This document shows positions 1 through 11,068 of a stretch of 64,000 bases of DNA, one piece after another (within the stretch, counting starts at the first letter, position 1; each line of letters starts with the position of its first letter). The stretch is taken from contig NC_020166.2 of NCBI RefSeq assembly GCF_000224145.3, forward strand, positions 2,721,561 to 2,785,560, in the 5' to 3' direction. The position numbers and the translations under genes are program-made. The notes below the pieces were generated by a model, which saw only the letters and a list, made by a program, of their open reading frames with translations, ran no database searches and had not been told where the DNA came from. This DNA is from Ciona intestinalis. Lineage: Eukaryota > Chordata > Ascidiacea > Phlebobranchia > Cionidae.

Positions 1-721
1 CATTTGTATCTCTGATGTCCTTAAACTGCTCTTCTTCATGGACGACCCACTCGAGATTTTCTTTCTCATCGTCATCCCTCCTCATGTCTCCGATGTACTC
101 TTTCACATCCACAAAACCATCTTTATTCTTATCAATGTCCTCCAAAGTCTCTCTAGCGACTAGATCTCGCATGTGCTCAAACTCCTCTGGATGCAGGAAT
201 GCTTTAAACTCTTCCTTTGTGCAACGATCATCTTTATCAACATCTGCCTCCCTAAATCTCCTGTGATCTCTCTCCGTCATCTTCCGGTAACTTTCCGAAT
301 CTTCTCCATTAACTTGCTCCTGATCATCTTCAAGAAACCCAAACGTTGTGACTTTATATTCATCCCAATGGACCATATTGTCGTTATTTTTATCATAAAT
401 TTTAAACTGTTTCTCCGCATCTTCGTCTACGTATCTCTTTTGTGTGAATTTAATCCACTCCAAAAGTTCAGTTTCTGTCACTTGACCATTCCTATTTTTA
501 TCCACCTGATCCACAATGATCCCAAGCCGCCTCTTGCTCTCTTCTTCCGGGAGCTCATCAAGCTCTTCTGCCTGATCTTTTCCAAGAAATGCCTCATGAT
601 CATATTCCGGAGAACCTGGTTCTTTGTCGCTCAGTTTTGGATCCAAAACTCTATCTTGCCTAGCAACCCCAGCAAAAGCTGCTGAAGCCACCAGAAGAAT
701 AACAACACACCTTATCAACAT
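1..721 (-). CDS. CALU: Calumenin-like EF-hand protein (5' part, continues past left edge)
   Basis: CREC-family (calumenin/reticulocalbin) calcium-binding protein of the secretory pathway. One open exon runs from the ATG at 721 off the left edge, giving about 239 residues of an expected ~315. Residues 1-18 (MLIRCVVILLVASAAFAG) are a signal peptide. Family landmarks follow: YDHEAFLG near residue 40 and PEEESKRRLG near 58. Four EF-hand loops start with Asp at about residues 74, 110, 160 and 197 (DKNRNGQVTETE, DKNNDNMVHWDE, DVDKDDRCTKEE, DKNKDGFVDVKE). HPEEFEHM between loops 3 and 4 matches calumenin HPEEYDYM closely. The remaining EF hands and any C-terminal HDEF-type retrieval signal lie outside the window. 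There is no intron in the part seen. Calumenin fits better than reticulocalbin, but the two are close. A CRE-like cluster lies upstream, and the 5' end is repeated at 1586-1753. Confidence 0.93.
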   Translation of the reverse strand, partial: MLIRCVVILLVASAAFAGVARQDRVLDPKLSDKEPGSPEYDHEAFLGKDQAEELDELPEEESKRRLGIIVDQVDKNRNGQVTETELLEWIKFTQKRYVDEDAEKQFKIYDKNNDNMVHWDEYKVTTFGFLEDDQEQVNGEDSESYRKMTERDHRRFREADVDKDDRCTKEEFKAFLHPEEFEHMRDLVARETLEDIDKNKDGFVDVKEYIGDMRRDDDEKENLEWVVHEEEQFKDIRDTN

Positions 722-815
722 TTTGTTTTATAAAACAGTCAGAGGTCCAACTACCAGAAAAAGTATAGAATGAATGATTAATACCGTTTTTTATTATTTT
801 TCTATACGGCTGTCA

Positions 816-890
816 GTCATTAGGGTTGGAGCAATTACAGTTAAGTTTTTTGCCTAAGAACACATACGCCCACAGTCATAGGCGCCAAGT
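816..890 (-). repeat. SINE fragment (tRNA-derived family), copy 1
   Basis: Contains the reverse complement of the family core, with attagggttggagcaatta and cacatacgcccacag, which match the head-to-middle part of the intact SINE at 34288-34615. Confidence 0.5.
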
Positions 891-921
891 TTTGCTTCAT
901 TCATGGGGTGGCCGGCTATAG

Positions 922-1111
922 TGACGTAAAAATCGTATGACGTAATAATCATTATGACGTCATAGATGACGGCAAATGTTTAGAGCAGCGCTTCATGTGC
1001 GAGGACATGCAACACGGCAAAGTATTGTTCAGTGCGCGAATAAGCAACATAATATTAATTGGGTTGCCTTAGCAGATTGTTTATTACAACATAGTAGCGA
1101 TTGTGACGTGA
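922..1111. promoter_or_regulatory. CRE/ATF-like site cluster upstream of calumenin
   Basis: TGACGTAA at 922-929 and 938-945, TGACGTCA at 955-962, and TGACGTGA at 1104-1111 lie 200-390 bp before the calumenin ATG. TGACGT cores are known targets of CREB/ATF and of the ER-stress factors ATF6/XBP1. Calumenin is an ER-lumen protein, so a stress-response role is plausible but is inference. Confidence 0.4.
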
Positions 1112-1535
1112 ATTTTCAGGGTCATAATACCAATTGACGCGTTGATTGTTTGCATCACAATAGCGATTGACGGGTTCATTGTAAACCTTGCAAAAGTAAA
1201 CTAAATGCGCGTGTTTTATGTTTGAGGTCAGTAAAGAATAAAGTAGCTGTGTTTTATTAAACGTTTATATTGGGATTGGCGTATTTGGCCATAATTACAC
1301 TGACTTACCAATTGTTTTCTCCCAATCAAAACAGTTTAATGTTGTTTACTGCAGCAACACGTTTGCCGATCGCAATGGGTGTTCCACGAGTACAACATTC
1401 TGTACTTACAAAGTTTTAAATGTCATTTTTATGATTGTAAAAATAAGAACGGTCCTCAAACCTTCGTTTTATATTTGCATTTCAATTTTGAAAAAAAAAA
1501 CAACGATCTTCCGACGTGCATAAACATTTCACCTT

Positions 1536-1585
1536 NNNNNNNNNNNNNNNNNNNNNNNNNNNNNNNNNNNNNNNNNNNNNNNNNN
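1536..1585. other. Assembly gap (50 N)
   Basis: Run of N, probably a placeholder; adjoins the calumenin duplication. Confidence 0.99.
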
Positions 1586-1753
1586 CTCATCAAGCTCTTC
1601 TGCCTGATCTTTTCCAAGAAATGCCTCATGATCATATTCCGGAGAAACTGGTTCTTTGTCGCTCAGTTTTGGATCCAAAACTCTATCTTGCCTAGCAACC
1701 CCAGCAAAAGCTGCTGAAGCCACCAGAAGAATAACAACACACCTTATCAACAT
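1586..1753 (-). CDS. Second copy of the calumenin 5' end, truncated by an assembly gap
   Basis: The ATG at 1753 opens the same signal peptide and N-terminus as the calumenin gene, and the frame runs into the N gap at 1536-1585. Bases 1586-1907 match 554-875. I see one substitution in the coding part (c615 versus a1647, Gly codon versus Val codon). The match covers coding, 5' untranslated and upstream sequence, so this is not a retrocopy. It could be an unmerged second haplotype or a recent tandem duplication. Its authenticity as a separate gene is doubtful. Confidence 0.6.
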
Positions 1754-1847
1754 TTTGTTTTATAAAACAGTCAGAGGTCCAACTACCAGAAAAAGTATAG
1801 AATGAATGATTAATACCGTTTTTTATTATTTTTCTATACGGCTGTCA

Positions 1848-1970
1848 GTCATTAGGGTTGGAGCAATTACAGTTAAGTTTTTTGCCTAAGAACACATACG
1901 CCCACAGACAGTGGTAGCAGCATCGGGCTTTGAGTCCGTAACCTATGGTGCTATTGATTATAGGCGCGCA
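1848..1970 (-). repeat. SINE fragment (tRNA-derived family), copy 2
   Basis: Same core as at 816-890 but longer. It carries on through a diverged reverse B-box-like stretch (ctttgagtccgtaacc) and ends near taggcgcgc, the reverse of the family 5' end. Confidence 0.5.
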
Positions 1971-2136
1971 AACTACTGTGCTTGGGCACCACCATATGCA
2001 AAATGCTAATATTTGTTTGCATGGAGGAACAAGTAGAAGATACTGCTGTCGCCTTTATGCCGGTTTGTAAGTTAAACAGAATACAGATTGTTTGCTTAAA
2101 CCATGTAGATTTCGGTGCTAGTGAAGAGTCTCCCCC

Positions 2137-2225
2137 CCACCCTATTTGCTAACCCTTAACCCCTATAACCACTAACCCCCTAACCATCAACACCTAACAC
2201 CCTAACCACCAACCACTAACACTTT
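2137..2225. repeat. Degenerate CCCTAA-like tract
   Basis: Imperfect repeats of ctaacccct / ctaaccac type, a decayed telomere-like or simple C-rich satellite on the top strand. Confidence 0.5.
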
Positions 2226-2789
2226 CCACCAGCCTATTCTGCTATGTACCGGAAGATTCTCCACTAGTGCCTAGATTTCATTTAATAATTCAGCTCAGAT
2301 GTTGTACAAAGTAGGCTACAGTACAGGCGTTGCAATTTAGTCACTAGTCTAATTTAATATGCGCATGATAAATGTATTTTACTAATGCTTTAAAATGGTA
2401 ACAGTATTTCCCGAGTACTTAAGCTGATATGTTGTTATTTGGCTAATAAGATTTTCGTCGCAAATTAATTATATGCACCTCGTTTTTACTGCAAACATAG
2501 TACCGCAATAGGAAAGAATTCATGTAAATCTCAAAATTTTTATTCTAATTCGGTGTATGTATGATTTGTAGTTAACGTCTGACACTGACCTAAATATTAA
2601 CGTTGAAATGAAATCTCAGTATATTTTTTCAGGGAAACCACCGCGAACACACAAGATACTGGTTCGTCGCACTATATTATTTGGGGACTAATTCAAGAAT
2701 TTCTTTTTATGACAGGAACCTAATTGAAATGTTGATAGACGCGATATGAACAGTTTGCCGTGTCCGGGAAAAAAAAGAGATACTGAGAT

Positions 2790-2910
2790 CATAGTACTCT
2801 CATAAGAGAGTACTATGCTGAGATAGCATGCCCTGAGATAGCGGAATAGCATGACCCGAGATAGCAGAAGTTCTGAGATGGCAGAATAGCATGGCCTGAG
2901 ATAGCAGAAG
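2790..2910. repeat. 12-bp hairpin followed by ~5-unit minisatellite
   Basis: Stem arms at 2790-2801 and 2806-2817 (catagtactctc / gagagtactatg) are perfect around a 4-base loop. From 2818, about five imperfect units of 'ctgagatagcagaatagcatg' type follow, lengths varying from ~15 to 22 bp. Confidence 0.7.
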
Positions 2911-3243
2911 GTAAACTTAAGCGGCACTTTTGCGAGACTCTTTTTAGACGAAGTTAGTTCTGCATCAGAATTGAATGTCCCAAAACTTTTAACATGAGTC
3001 GTCAACCTCAGAAAATCAAAAACCTTGTAACGTCAAAATGTCCAGTCACTGATTTTAATCTCTTTGATTAAACCAGCTGACTGACTATTTCTTTGTTGAT
3101 TACACAGGGGCAGTGGGCCCTTCTGTGCATGTTGCCCAATTCTTTTCAAATAAAAATGTAGGCCTATGGCGCTTTTGGGGTAGCTTATAATACTATGTGA
3201 CTATACGTTTAAACAAATTGTAGCTGGTAATAAAGTGTATTTT

Positions 3244-6200
3244 TTAGCCTGCGGTGTCTGCAGTTCCTTCACTCTTTCTTCGGAAAGATGCTGATAGCTT
3301 TCTCACAGAAATCTTGGTCCTGTTAATAATAAAGCAATGCAACTTTCTTAAATGTGTCACTTAAACATTCGTTATGTATACCTATAGTTTTCAAGTTCAA
3401 GCGCTTCGTCTAGAGTATTGGGCAAACCAGTCGCTTTTGTCTCAGGTAGCCAAATCGTCATGAAAGCAGACAAAAGTGAAAGGCAACCCGTCACGTAGAA
3501 AGGTATGGATAAATTCATGGTCTCACCTATAAAAGCAGGTTATTGCTGTGCACGGGTTTATACCTGCAACATCAAAAACTTAATTACCAGCAAATATTAT
3601 AAACGGAGAAATAGCTCTTCCAATCCTTGCCGTCGCTGAAGCTATCCCGTAGGTTGTGTTTCTCAGTAAAGTCGGAAAAAGTTCACCAGTGTACAAGATT
3701 ATAATGCTCAATGCGGTTGTAATAAAAAACTTCCCTATCATCGCACTTGCTATTCCAACGTTAACATTTGCTGGTAAAATACGGGAACAGTATCAACACG
3801 GTTGTTTTACCTAATATTATATTTGGATACACAGTTAAGTAGTATAGTAGCAAATACCGTGATCGTGTTTTAAACAATTAACAACGGTCTATATGGGAGT
3901 CGTGAGGATACGGTTTTATAATTCTTTTAATGTTCTTCGTTCAGTACTAAATGAGATAAAAAATAGAATGATAAGGTGTCCAATCACCCCCCACCCCACT
4001 ATATATATAAAATATGCGATATTTGGTATACCAAATATAGTAGGGTGGGGGAAGTTGGGACACATTTTAACTATATTTTCTCGTCAAATGTGGTAGTAAA
4101 CAAGAAACTTTCAAAAAATTATAAAACTATATCTTCAAGACTTCCATAGACCGTTGTTAACTGTTTAAAACACGATCATGATATTCGGATATTATGCGCC
4201 GAAGATGTCCCATCTTCCCCCATCCTACTATATGTGCCGGAATTGTGGCTTAAAACGGATTTTAGCTCTTTTTATGTTCATACTGACCTCGCCTCAACAT
4301 TGGTGTAATTAAACACATGATTCCACCGATACCAATTGTAATTGATGTTGCACTTTTTCGTCCTTTCTTGCTCAAAATTAAAGCAGTCGTAACATAGGAC
4401 GTTATATCGACAAGGGCTCCATAAACGCAGTTAAGATAAATATTTCCGCCCAGATTGGAAGAGTTTAAACCGAGAGTATAGAAGCCAAGAGTAGTTACGA
4501 TCCTACAATAAAAGTCCAAGTTTACTGCATAGGATTTCTATTACGACAACATAACTTACGTACCACAGCAAACACACAATCAACACACGCCTTCTCAAAA
4601 TGGGTTGCTTGAATAGATCCATAGTAGAAGACAATTGCTTATCTGAATCTACCTGTTCAATCTGCTGATTGTACATAACGTAAAGAAAGCCAAAAACGTC
4701 GTCAATTAAAAACACTAACGTTGTTATTTGTACCGATAAACGTTTCCATTTCTTTAGCATTCATTTTTTCATTCTTTGATGATACACTGCGGTGAAGGGC
4801 CACCCATTTAGGTGATTTGGGAATGAACCTAAAAATTACATTTACCTAGTATCAAACAAACATATCATAGGCGAACTTACCATAATATTGGAAAGTAGCA
4901 AACACATGCGACCGTGTAGAAGCGAAGAAACCAACGCCAGTCACGGATGAAATACGCGACCAAAGGCAGAATGAGATAACCAAGTCCATGACAAACATTA
5001 ACAGACAAAGCCGCAATACTCCGCTTGGCTGTTGGGACCAGTTCTTGTGCTGAAAGAGCACACATAAAAATTGGTCTCTTTAAAAATGTTCAAAACTGAA
5101 TATTATTGCTGAAAACTGTCGAAGTTTGTGATGCACCCTTGTATACCCTTTTGTTCTGGTGTACCCCTGGCATATTTTGCACACCGGTTGAAGAGCACTG
5201 GGCTAAACAATGATCACGCGGAAAACTTATGGCATGCAGAAAATATGATCAGTGATTACCAGGTAACCAATATTTATCTTTTATGTAAGTTAGTTTATGT
5301 AACTTGATTTTATACCTAGAACAAAACCAGCTAGATAAAGAACTATTTGAAGGAATCCTGTGAAGTGAAGTAGGACGATGTATTGCACGTACGATGTGGT
5401 GAATGACAATGGTAAATGGAGGCACCCGTTTATGATAAAGGTTGCAGTAAAGGTGTTCTTGCGACCAAACCTGAACGTTTTTTGGTTTAATTGGTCAAAT
5501 GGAATAGTAGAGTGGAAAAAGATGACACTCCTTTATATTTGATTTTCCCGTCCCATTTGGTATTAAACAAAGAACATTCAAAGAATTATAAAACCGTATC
5601 CTCACGACTCTTATAGACCGTTGTTAATTGTTTAAAACACGGTCAGGATATTTAGATATTGTGTTCTAAATTATGTGTTAAAAGGCCTCCCATAGAATGC
5701 TGTTAATATTAGTATGTTTGGACAAAATGTACAGCCGTTGTCTTATTTTACCCCACAGAGTACATTATAATACAGTAGGGTGGGGGAAGATGGGACACCT
5801 TTTGACTCTATTTTCTCATTCCATTTAATAGTAAACAAGAAATATTCAAAGATTTATAAAACTATATCTTCACGACTCTTATAGACCATTGTTAATTGTT
5901 TAAAATACGATCAGGATATTTGGATATGATGTGCTAAAGGTGTCCCATCTTCCCCCACCCCACTATATAGAGTATATATTATAGAGTATACAGAGTATAG
6001 ATATTATAGATAAAGAGTATATTATAATAGAAACCTGTCGGTTATCGGTCCACCAAACAAACTTCCAAACAGAGATCCAATCATATACACTGACTGCAGA
6101 GTTGGTCGTTTCCATGCAGCTGTGCACTCCAAACCAAACTATAAAGAATGGATTTTCAGTAGTTTCGAATAAATAATATTCTATAAAGTCAGGTGCGGGA

Positions 6201-7904
6201 AAATAGGACACGTTTTCATTCTATTTCCTTGTCCCAATTGGTAGTAAACAAAGAACATTCAAAGAATTATATAACCGTATCCTCGCGACTCTCACAGACC
6301 GTTGTTAACTGTTTAAAACACGATCAGGATATTTGGATATTTTGTGCTAAAAGCATCCCGTCTTCTCCCACCCTACTATACGATTGTATAGCATGCGTGT
6401 ACATTATAGATAAACAATAAGACTAAACATTTTTTTGTAACTGTATGTTATGCTTCACATGTTGTTATATCAGTGTCCTGTGGTTGTTATAGAATGTCAT
6501 TTTTGTAGCGGCCCAACGTAATATTACGTCACACGACTTCTTTTGCCCCCAATATTGACACAAATGTTTGACGGCGGCGGATGCACCCTGCCGTTAACCG
6601 AGTTAGCGCCGACTCTCCCAATTGTGTCCTTTTCATTGTATCGCCATTCATCACGCCGGTTCGTCTGACACCCGAAATTCCTTTTTCCCTTCAAACTAAT
6701 TCCCTGCTATATATACTTTTGTGCAATCGCCATTTAAAAAAATAAAAAAAATAAGAGAAACGAGATAACAACGAGAGACAGAACGATAAAACGATACGAA
6801 GCATATGATCAAATAAACATAGTTACTGTAACTGAGGGTACAGAACCGTGTGATTTCTTGCCAGCCAAAACCCTAAATAACCTAAACTAGGAAACGACAA
6901 ACGACAGCTCCTTGATAACCTAGACTAGGACGTAGCTTTAGACACCTACGAGCGCACGAAGTCAACTGCAGATCACCTGCACTCAGCTCATAAACAATAT
7001 ACCAACAACGGGTGTCTAAATACTAACCTCAGACACCAAGGTATTACCCTCGCTTGTATCGAATGTCCAACCGTCTTTGCAAAACCGTTCCAAGTTGTTT
7101 GATTGATTTCCAGTGTCGTTTAGATTTTGGACGTATAAGCTACTATTCACATATGCTGGCAAATTTCCATTTCTTTCCCTGCGCGTGGTATGCATGTAAA
7201 ACGTCTTTTATGCAATATTACACTTTGTCGATATCAATACTCCAGTATTTGATAAATAACATAATCTTGGTTTATCTCTGCAAACGATATCGAAGATCAA
7301 ATTATTTAAAGAACGAAGAGAAGGGAATCAATAGCAAAACAACAGTTGTTTAAACACGCTATGGATAAAAGTGTGGGAAAGACCGTCAGTTCAAAGGCGT
7401 GACGGTTGTACCAAACATATGGTAAACTCACACTGAGTTACTAAAATTTAACTAAAATAAATTACTATTTGTATTTAGAATAAAAGTGTGCGAAAAGGCA
7501 CGACCCAGGCTATGGGGAGTATCCGCTTTAAAAGATCGATTAATTCAAAATGATGAAAGAAGAAACCCCCAAAACAAATTCCACCGAAGTTCACAATGAA
7601 CTGTATTATAAAAAATACGTACCATGAGCTGCACTCCAATGTAGCACCATGATGTTCTGATGTTGTGCTGCTGTTCTGTAAATATATGCAGTTGAATTAA
7701 ACTTCCACACGAAAAGTAATTGTTATACATTACCCCTTGCTCGGTCCAACAAGTTAACGGCGGAGCTCGGTACAGAAACACAACACTGAATAAAATAAAT
7801 GATATGTGCGTGTATGGAATTACGAGTATAAGCAACGACCATAAAGTTCCGCATTGTTTCGTATTATTTAGTTTTCCGTCGTCATCTTGTTTGTCTTCGG
7901 ACAT
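3244..7904 (-). CDS. SLC22-type organic ion transporter, 12 exons, 543 aa
   Basis: Major-facilitator plasma-membrane carrier of the SLC22 (organic cation/anion/carnitine) family. Exons (5' to 3'): 7904-7734, 7675-7623, 7178-7028, 6138-6035, 5470-5316, 5049-4881, 4828-4720, 4664-4564, 4502-4288, 3770-3588, 3526-3382, 3319-3244; all phases agree. After the first membrane span comes a large extracellular loop with NSS, NDT and NQS sequons. Then come the family signature CKDGWTFDTSE (about residues 107-117), GPITDRFGRK (~155), AQELVPTAKRS (~212), AYFIRDWRW, LNSSNLGG (~350), GELFPTLLRN (~435) and WLPETK (~492). The length fits the family (540-560). The substrate cannot be read from sequence. Exon 8 has a tandem acceptor (4664 or 4661), which would add or drop one Gln. 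Introns 3, 4 and 9 contain MITE copies. Confidence 0.93.
3858..4003 (-). mobile_element. MITE copy (truncated), SLC22 intron 9
   Basis: Begins inside the element at the gatcgtgttttaaacaatt core and keeps the right end (caccccactatata). It lies back to back with the next copy. Confidence 0.8.
4037..4232 (+). mobile_element. MITE copy, SLC22 intron 9
   Basis: Both termini present (tagtagggtgggggaag at the left, catcctactata at the right). Confidence 0.9.
5505..5670 (+). mobile_element. MITE copy (diverged, right end lost), SLC22 intron 4
   Basis: Left end tagtagagtggaaaaaga is degraded. The middle with 'tattaaacaaagaacattc' and 'ttgtttaaaacacggtcag' is clear. Confidence 0.75.
5773..5966 (+). 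mobile_element. MITE copy, SLC22 intron 4
   Basis: Near-consensus with both inverted ends and TA-rich flanks. Confidence 0.9.
6189..6380 (+). mobile_element. MITE copy (left end weak), SLC22 intron 3
   Basis: Left end reads aggtgcgggaaaataggaca and the right end caccctactata. The core is intact. Confidence 0.85.
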
Positions 7905-9150
7905 TTCAACAGTAACTTTATGCCACCGACTACAAACACAAAAAAACAGCTACAGCTGGCTACACCTGCCTAGGCAACAAAAAAAAAACAGTGTAAATGA
8001 GCAACACAAATGCGTTTTTGTACCTTCCTGCTACAGTGTAAAAGCAAAAATATAACGAACTTAGACACGCGCGGACTGTAACAGTTCGCATTAACGTTTT
8101 GTACGCAGTCAAGAGTTCCAACACTTCTCTTTCACAAATTTATAGAATGATTCGAATATAATGTCCGGTGGGGACAGTTGAGACATTTTCGTCCTAGTGC
8201 GACAGTTAAAACGGTTTTGTCACGGTGAGCGTAAGTCTTATTACTATGTATGCATAACATCCTTAGCTGCACTTAACTTCCTGGCGCTGACTCAGTATTG
8301 GTGCTCTGCATACACATAAACTGTTTTGTATACAAACGTGTATCCGTGCGTTACCACGGGTTCACATTACCGATTCGAGAAAGGCGGCCGATCGTCACTT
8401 CCTCTATCGCTAGCGATGCGAGCGACAACATTTCGAGTAGAGATAGTTTTCACTCCGCGATGATCGCTAGTGATGAACAGCTTTGGCTTAAAATTGATTT
8501 TCGCGTGAACTGTTTCGCTGTGAATTAAACCGTGCAGATAATTGTCATGTAAATATGAATGTAAGAATGGAATAGGCCAACTTCATCAAAACATGATTAC
8601 AACATTTCCTTGTTTAACGGGCGTGTTTAATGCACAATTACTTCGTAGAAAAATGATAAATAAAACTATACTATATGAAATATACGGGCAGATTTTTCCT
8701 TTCCTTAAATATTTTCTTCTTTTTTCATAGTATATTGTAGCGGTTGAGTGTGCGTCGAGCACAGATTTCATATTATAGTTTACCCAAATTAACTTAATGC
8801 ATAATGATTGAATATTAAACAGTCGTGCTGCGTAACTATTACATCTGGCGTAACTGAGTTTATGATTGAGCGACACAACTTGCGTTTTTCCAACAAGGCA
8901 GGAAACTATATGCCCAGTCCGTGCGTTCAGCGAACAGACGCCACTTTTTAGTGGAAATCGTTCTTTCCTGTTACTGCTTTCCCACACGTGTTTCATGCTA
9001 TTAAAGCCCTTATGCTTTCTGTGTTGGCAGGGCAGTACGAGCTTTCTTATACTCTTGCTGTCCTCACGTTCATCCCTAGCCTAATGCCGCTTGTTTGGTC
9101 TAATAAACTGAGTTGTCGATCTCGTGACTTGAAGTCGTTATGTTGAGATG
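7905..9150. other. Intergenic stretch, no gene seen
   Basis: Upstream of the SLC22 gene. It includes one copy of the direct duplication at 8065-8312. The remaining ORFs look like chance reading frames. Confidence 0.5.
8065..8312. repeat. Direct repeat, copy 1 of ~250 bp
   Basis: Matches 13189-13440 with perhaps 10-15% differences. Shared landmarks are acacgcgcggactgtaacag, gaatgattcgaatataatg and gtcctagtgcgacagt. Its nature is unknown; the two copies bracket the inverted-repeat nest. Confidence 0.75.
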
Positions 9151-9220
9151 GGCGCGACCAAAGTTAGTATATACCAAGTTCAGATGGGCGCGACCAAAGT
9201 TAGTATATACCAAGTTAGGA
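9150..9220 (+). repeat. Tandemly doubled terminal motif
   Basis: The motif gatgggcgcgaccaaagtta with its next ~15 bases occurs twice in a row (from ~9147 and ~9183). Only the second continues into the long inverted repeat arm. Confidence 0.75.
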
Positions 9221-10543
9221 AACGGCGCTCGTGTCCGCCATTACGGAGCCCACAAAGCGTGAATCGCCTATACAAATGCATGGTCGGCATGTGTTCATTT
9301 AGTTCTTGTAAGCGATACAAAGCTAGAAAACACGTATAGCGGTTGTTTTGACATATAAAATATAATTTCTAATATAAATCTTGTTATATAATATTAAATC
9401 TAGGAATTAATGTGGAGTAAATTAGTATTTTGACTGGTTTTCGGCGTACATTGTGGTTTAACAGGGTACTTTACGTTGGCGATTAAGACTAGCAGCAATC
9501 AGCTTAGTTTACATAATAATATATGATCATACCTACGAACCTACAGAGCCATTCTTTACTACATTTATAATCCAACATGAGTGGACATGCAGCTCCCAAC
9601 TGCTTAAGTACTAGCATGGCCCAAAGTTAGTATAGACCAAGTTAGGAAACGGATTGTAAAACAACGAGTCTTGTTATCCATTGTCTCGCGTCTATGACGT
9701 CATAGTCGCCACCATTACGGAGCCCACGGCATAGCATTTTATCATTGCTGGGTGCTGTTTTTCGTTTAAATATTGCGATTTTTTAAAAACCAAGCACTTC
9801 TGCGCGTAAAAATGCTTTCTACTAATGTTATATCTTATCACAATAATAACCTNNNNNNNNNNNNNNNNNNNNNNNNNNNNNNNNNNNNNNNNNNNNNNNN
9901 NNNNNNNNNNNNNNNNNNNNNNNNNNNNNNNNNNNNNNNNNNNNNNNNNNNNNNNNNNNNNNNNNNNNNNNNNNNNNNNNNNNNNNNNNNNNNNNNNNNN
10001 NNNNNNNNNNNNNNNNNNNNNNNNNNNNNNNNNNNNNNNNNNNNNNNNNNNNNNNNNNNNNNNNNNNNNNNNNNNNNNNNNNNNNNNNNNNNNNNNNNNN
10101 NNNNNNNNNNNNNNNNNNNNNNNNNNNNNNNNNNNNNNNNNNNNNNNNNNNNNNNNNNNNNNNNNNNNNNNNNNNNNNNNNNNNNNNNNNNNNNNNNNNN
10201 NNNNNNNNNNNNNNNNNNNNNNNNNNNNNNNNNNNNNNNNNNNNNNNGTCTTAATCGCCAACGTAAAGTACCCTGTTAAACCACACTGTACGCCGGAAAC
10301 CAGTCAAAATACTAATTTACTCCACATTAATTCCTAGATTTAATATTATATAACAAGATTTATATTAGAAATTATATTTTATATGTTAAAACAACCGCTA
10401 TACGTGTTTTCTAGCTTTGTATCGCTTACAAGCACTAAATAAACACACGGCGACCATGCATTTGTATAGGCGATTCACGCTCTGTGGGCTCCGTAATGGC
10501 GGACACGAGCGCCGTTTCCTAACTTGGTCTATACTAACTTTGG
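9194..10543. mobile_element. Element with 296-bp inverted arms (gap inside)
   Basis: Arm 9194-9489 and arm 10248-10543 are reverse complements over their full 296 bp, with few mismatches. Termini read ccaaagttagtata / tatactaactttgg. The right arm starts exactly at the end of the 395-N gap. No transposase frame is visible, so it is non-autonomous or has lost its centre in the gap. Confidence 0.85.
9853..10247. other. Assembly gap (395 N)
   Basis: Adjoins the right arm of the 296-bp inverted repeat and the inner end of the arm starting at 9620. Confidence 0.99.
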
Positions 10544-10573
10544 CATGGCCTACTCAATACACGGCCTAGGAAT

Positions 10574-11068
10574 CACAGAAATAAAAAAGAATAGAACGCG
10601 CATCTCCAATGTCGACAAAGGAGAGAGCATGATATATTCTCTCTTTTTTGCGGGTCGTTCCCGTTTACAATTGTAGTCAATGGATTCGAGGGCGTTTTAT
10701 GTAGTTTTTCTTTACTTTTTGACTTAATTTAAAGTTATAGGGTCAAACAACTATTTTCTAATATACAAATATTTTTAACAAACCGTTTACTTAAAGGTTT
10801 TTCATTAAAATGATTAAATAATTTAATTTCCTAAAAAGTGGTAAACTGTAAACGTTAACCTACCAAATAACTAAACTGGCCTAATAAACTTGAATAGTTG
10901 GTGCAGTTTTTAAAATAAACAGCTAAAACCTCCTAAAACTACCATGCGCCTATCTTTTACAATGGAGACCAAGCGAAATGGGGACGGAGTTGGCGGTCAC
11001 GTGAATAGAAAAAAAGAATATATCACGGTTTTGGAAAGTTGCGCGTTCTAGTCTTTTTTATTTCTGTG
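10574..11068. mobile_element. 495-bp TIR element with 9-bp target duplication
   Basis: Terminal inverted repeats of about 28 bp (cacagaaataaaaaaga... with one mismatch) sit at 10574 and 11068. The 9-bp direct repeat cctaggaat flanks them at 10565-10573 and 11069-11077. A 9-bp duplication is typical of Mutator-like elements, so a non-autonomous Mutator-type element is my best guess. It inserted into the arm of the third element. Confidence 0.8.

Larger units (their letters stand above)
554..1907. repeat. 322-bp direct duplication flanking a gap
   Basis: Bases 554-875 and 1586-1907 are nearly identical. The right ends diverge inside a SINE fragment: the first copy jumps to short GC-rich sequence, while the second continues into more SINE sequence. 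The 50-N gap lies directly before the second copy. Confidence 0.85.
1910..3243. other. Intergenic stretch, no gene seen
   Basis: Between the duplicated calumenin end and the SLC22 stop. It holds a C-rich telomere-like stretch and a hairpin with minisatellite (listed separately). The ORFs here are short and lack family features. Confidence 0.6.

Noticed and set aside
15-685. Plus-strand ORFs across the left edge
   Set aside because: They are antisense shadows of the calumenin coding strand, which has clear EF-hand loops.
2137-2225. Interstitial telomere linked to HMBOX1 (HOT1) biology
   Set aside because: Units are CTAACC-like but too degenerate, and 54 kb from HMBOX1; a link would be fanciful.
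6500-7020. Possible solo LTR in SLC22 intron 3
   Set aside because: There is a TATA-like tatatatact near 6709 and AATAAA near 6812 in a GC-shifted block, but no clear ends, target duplication or second copy, so I do not call it.
9692-10337. Open frames of 168-189 codons
   Set aside because: They consist almost entirely of N positions in the 395-base gap and have no real coding content.
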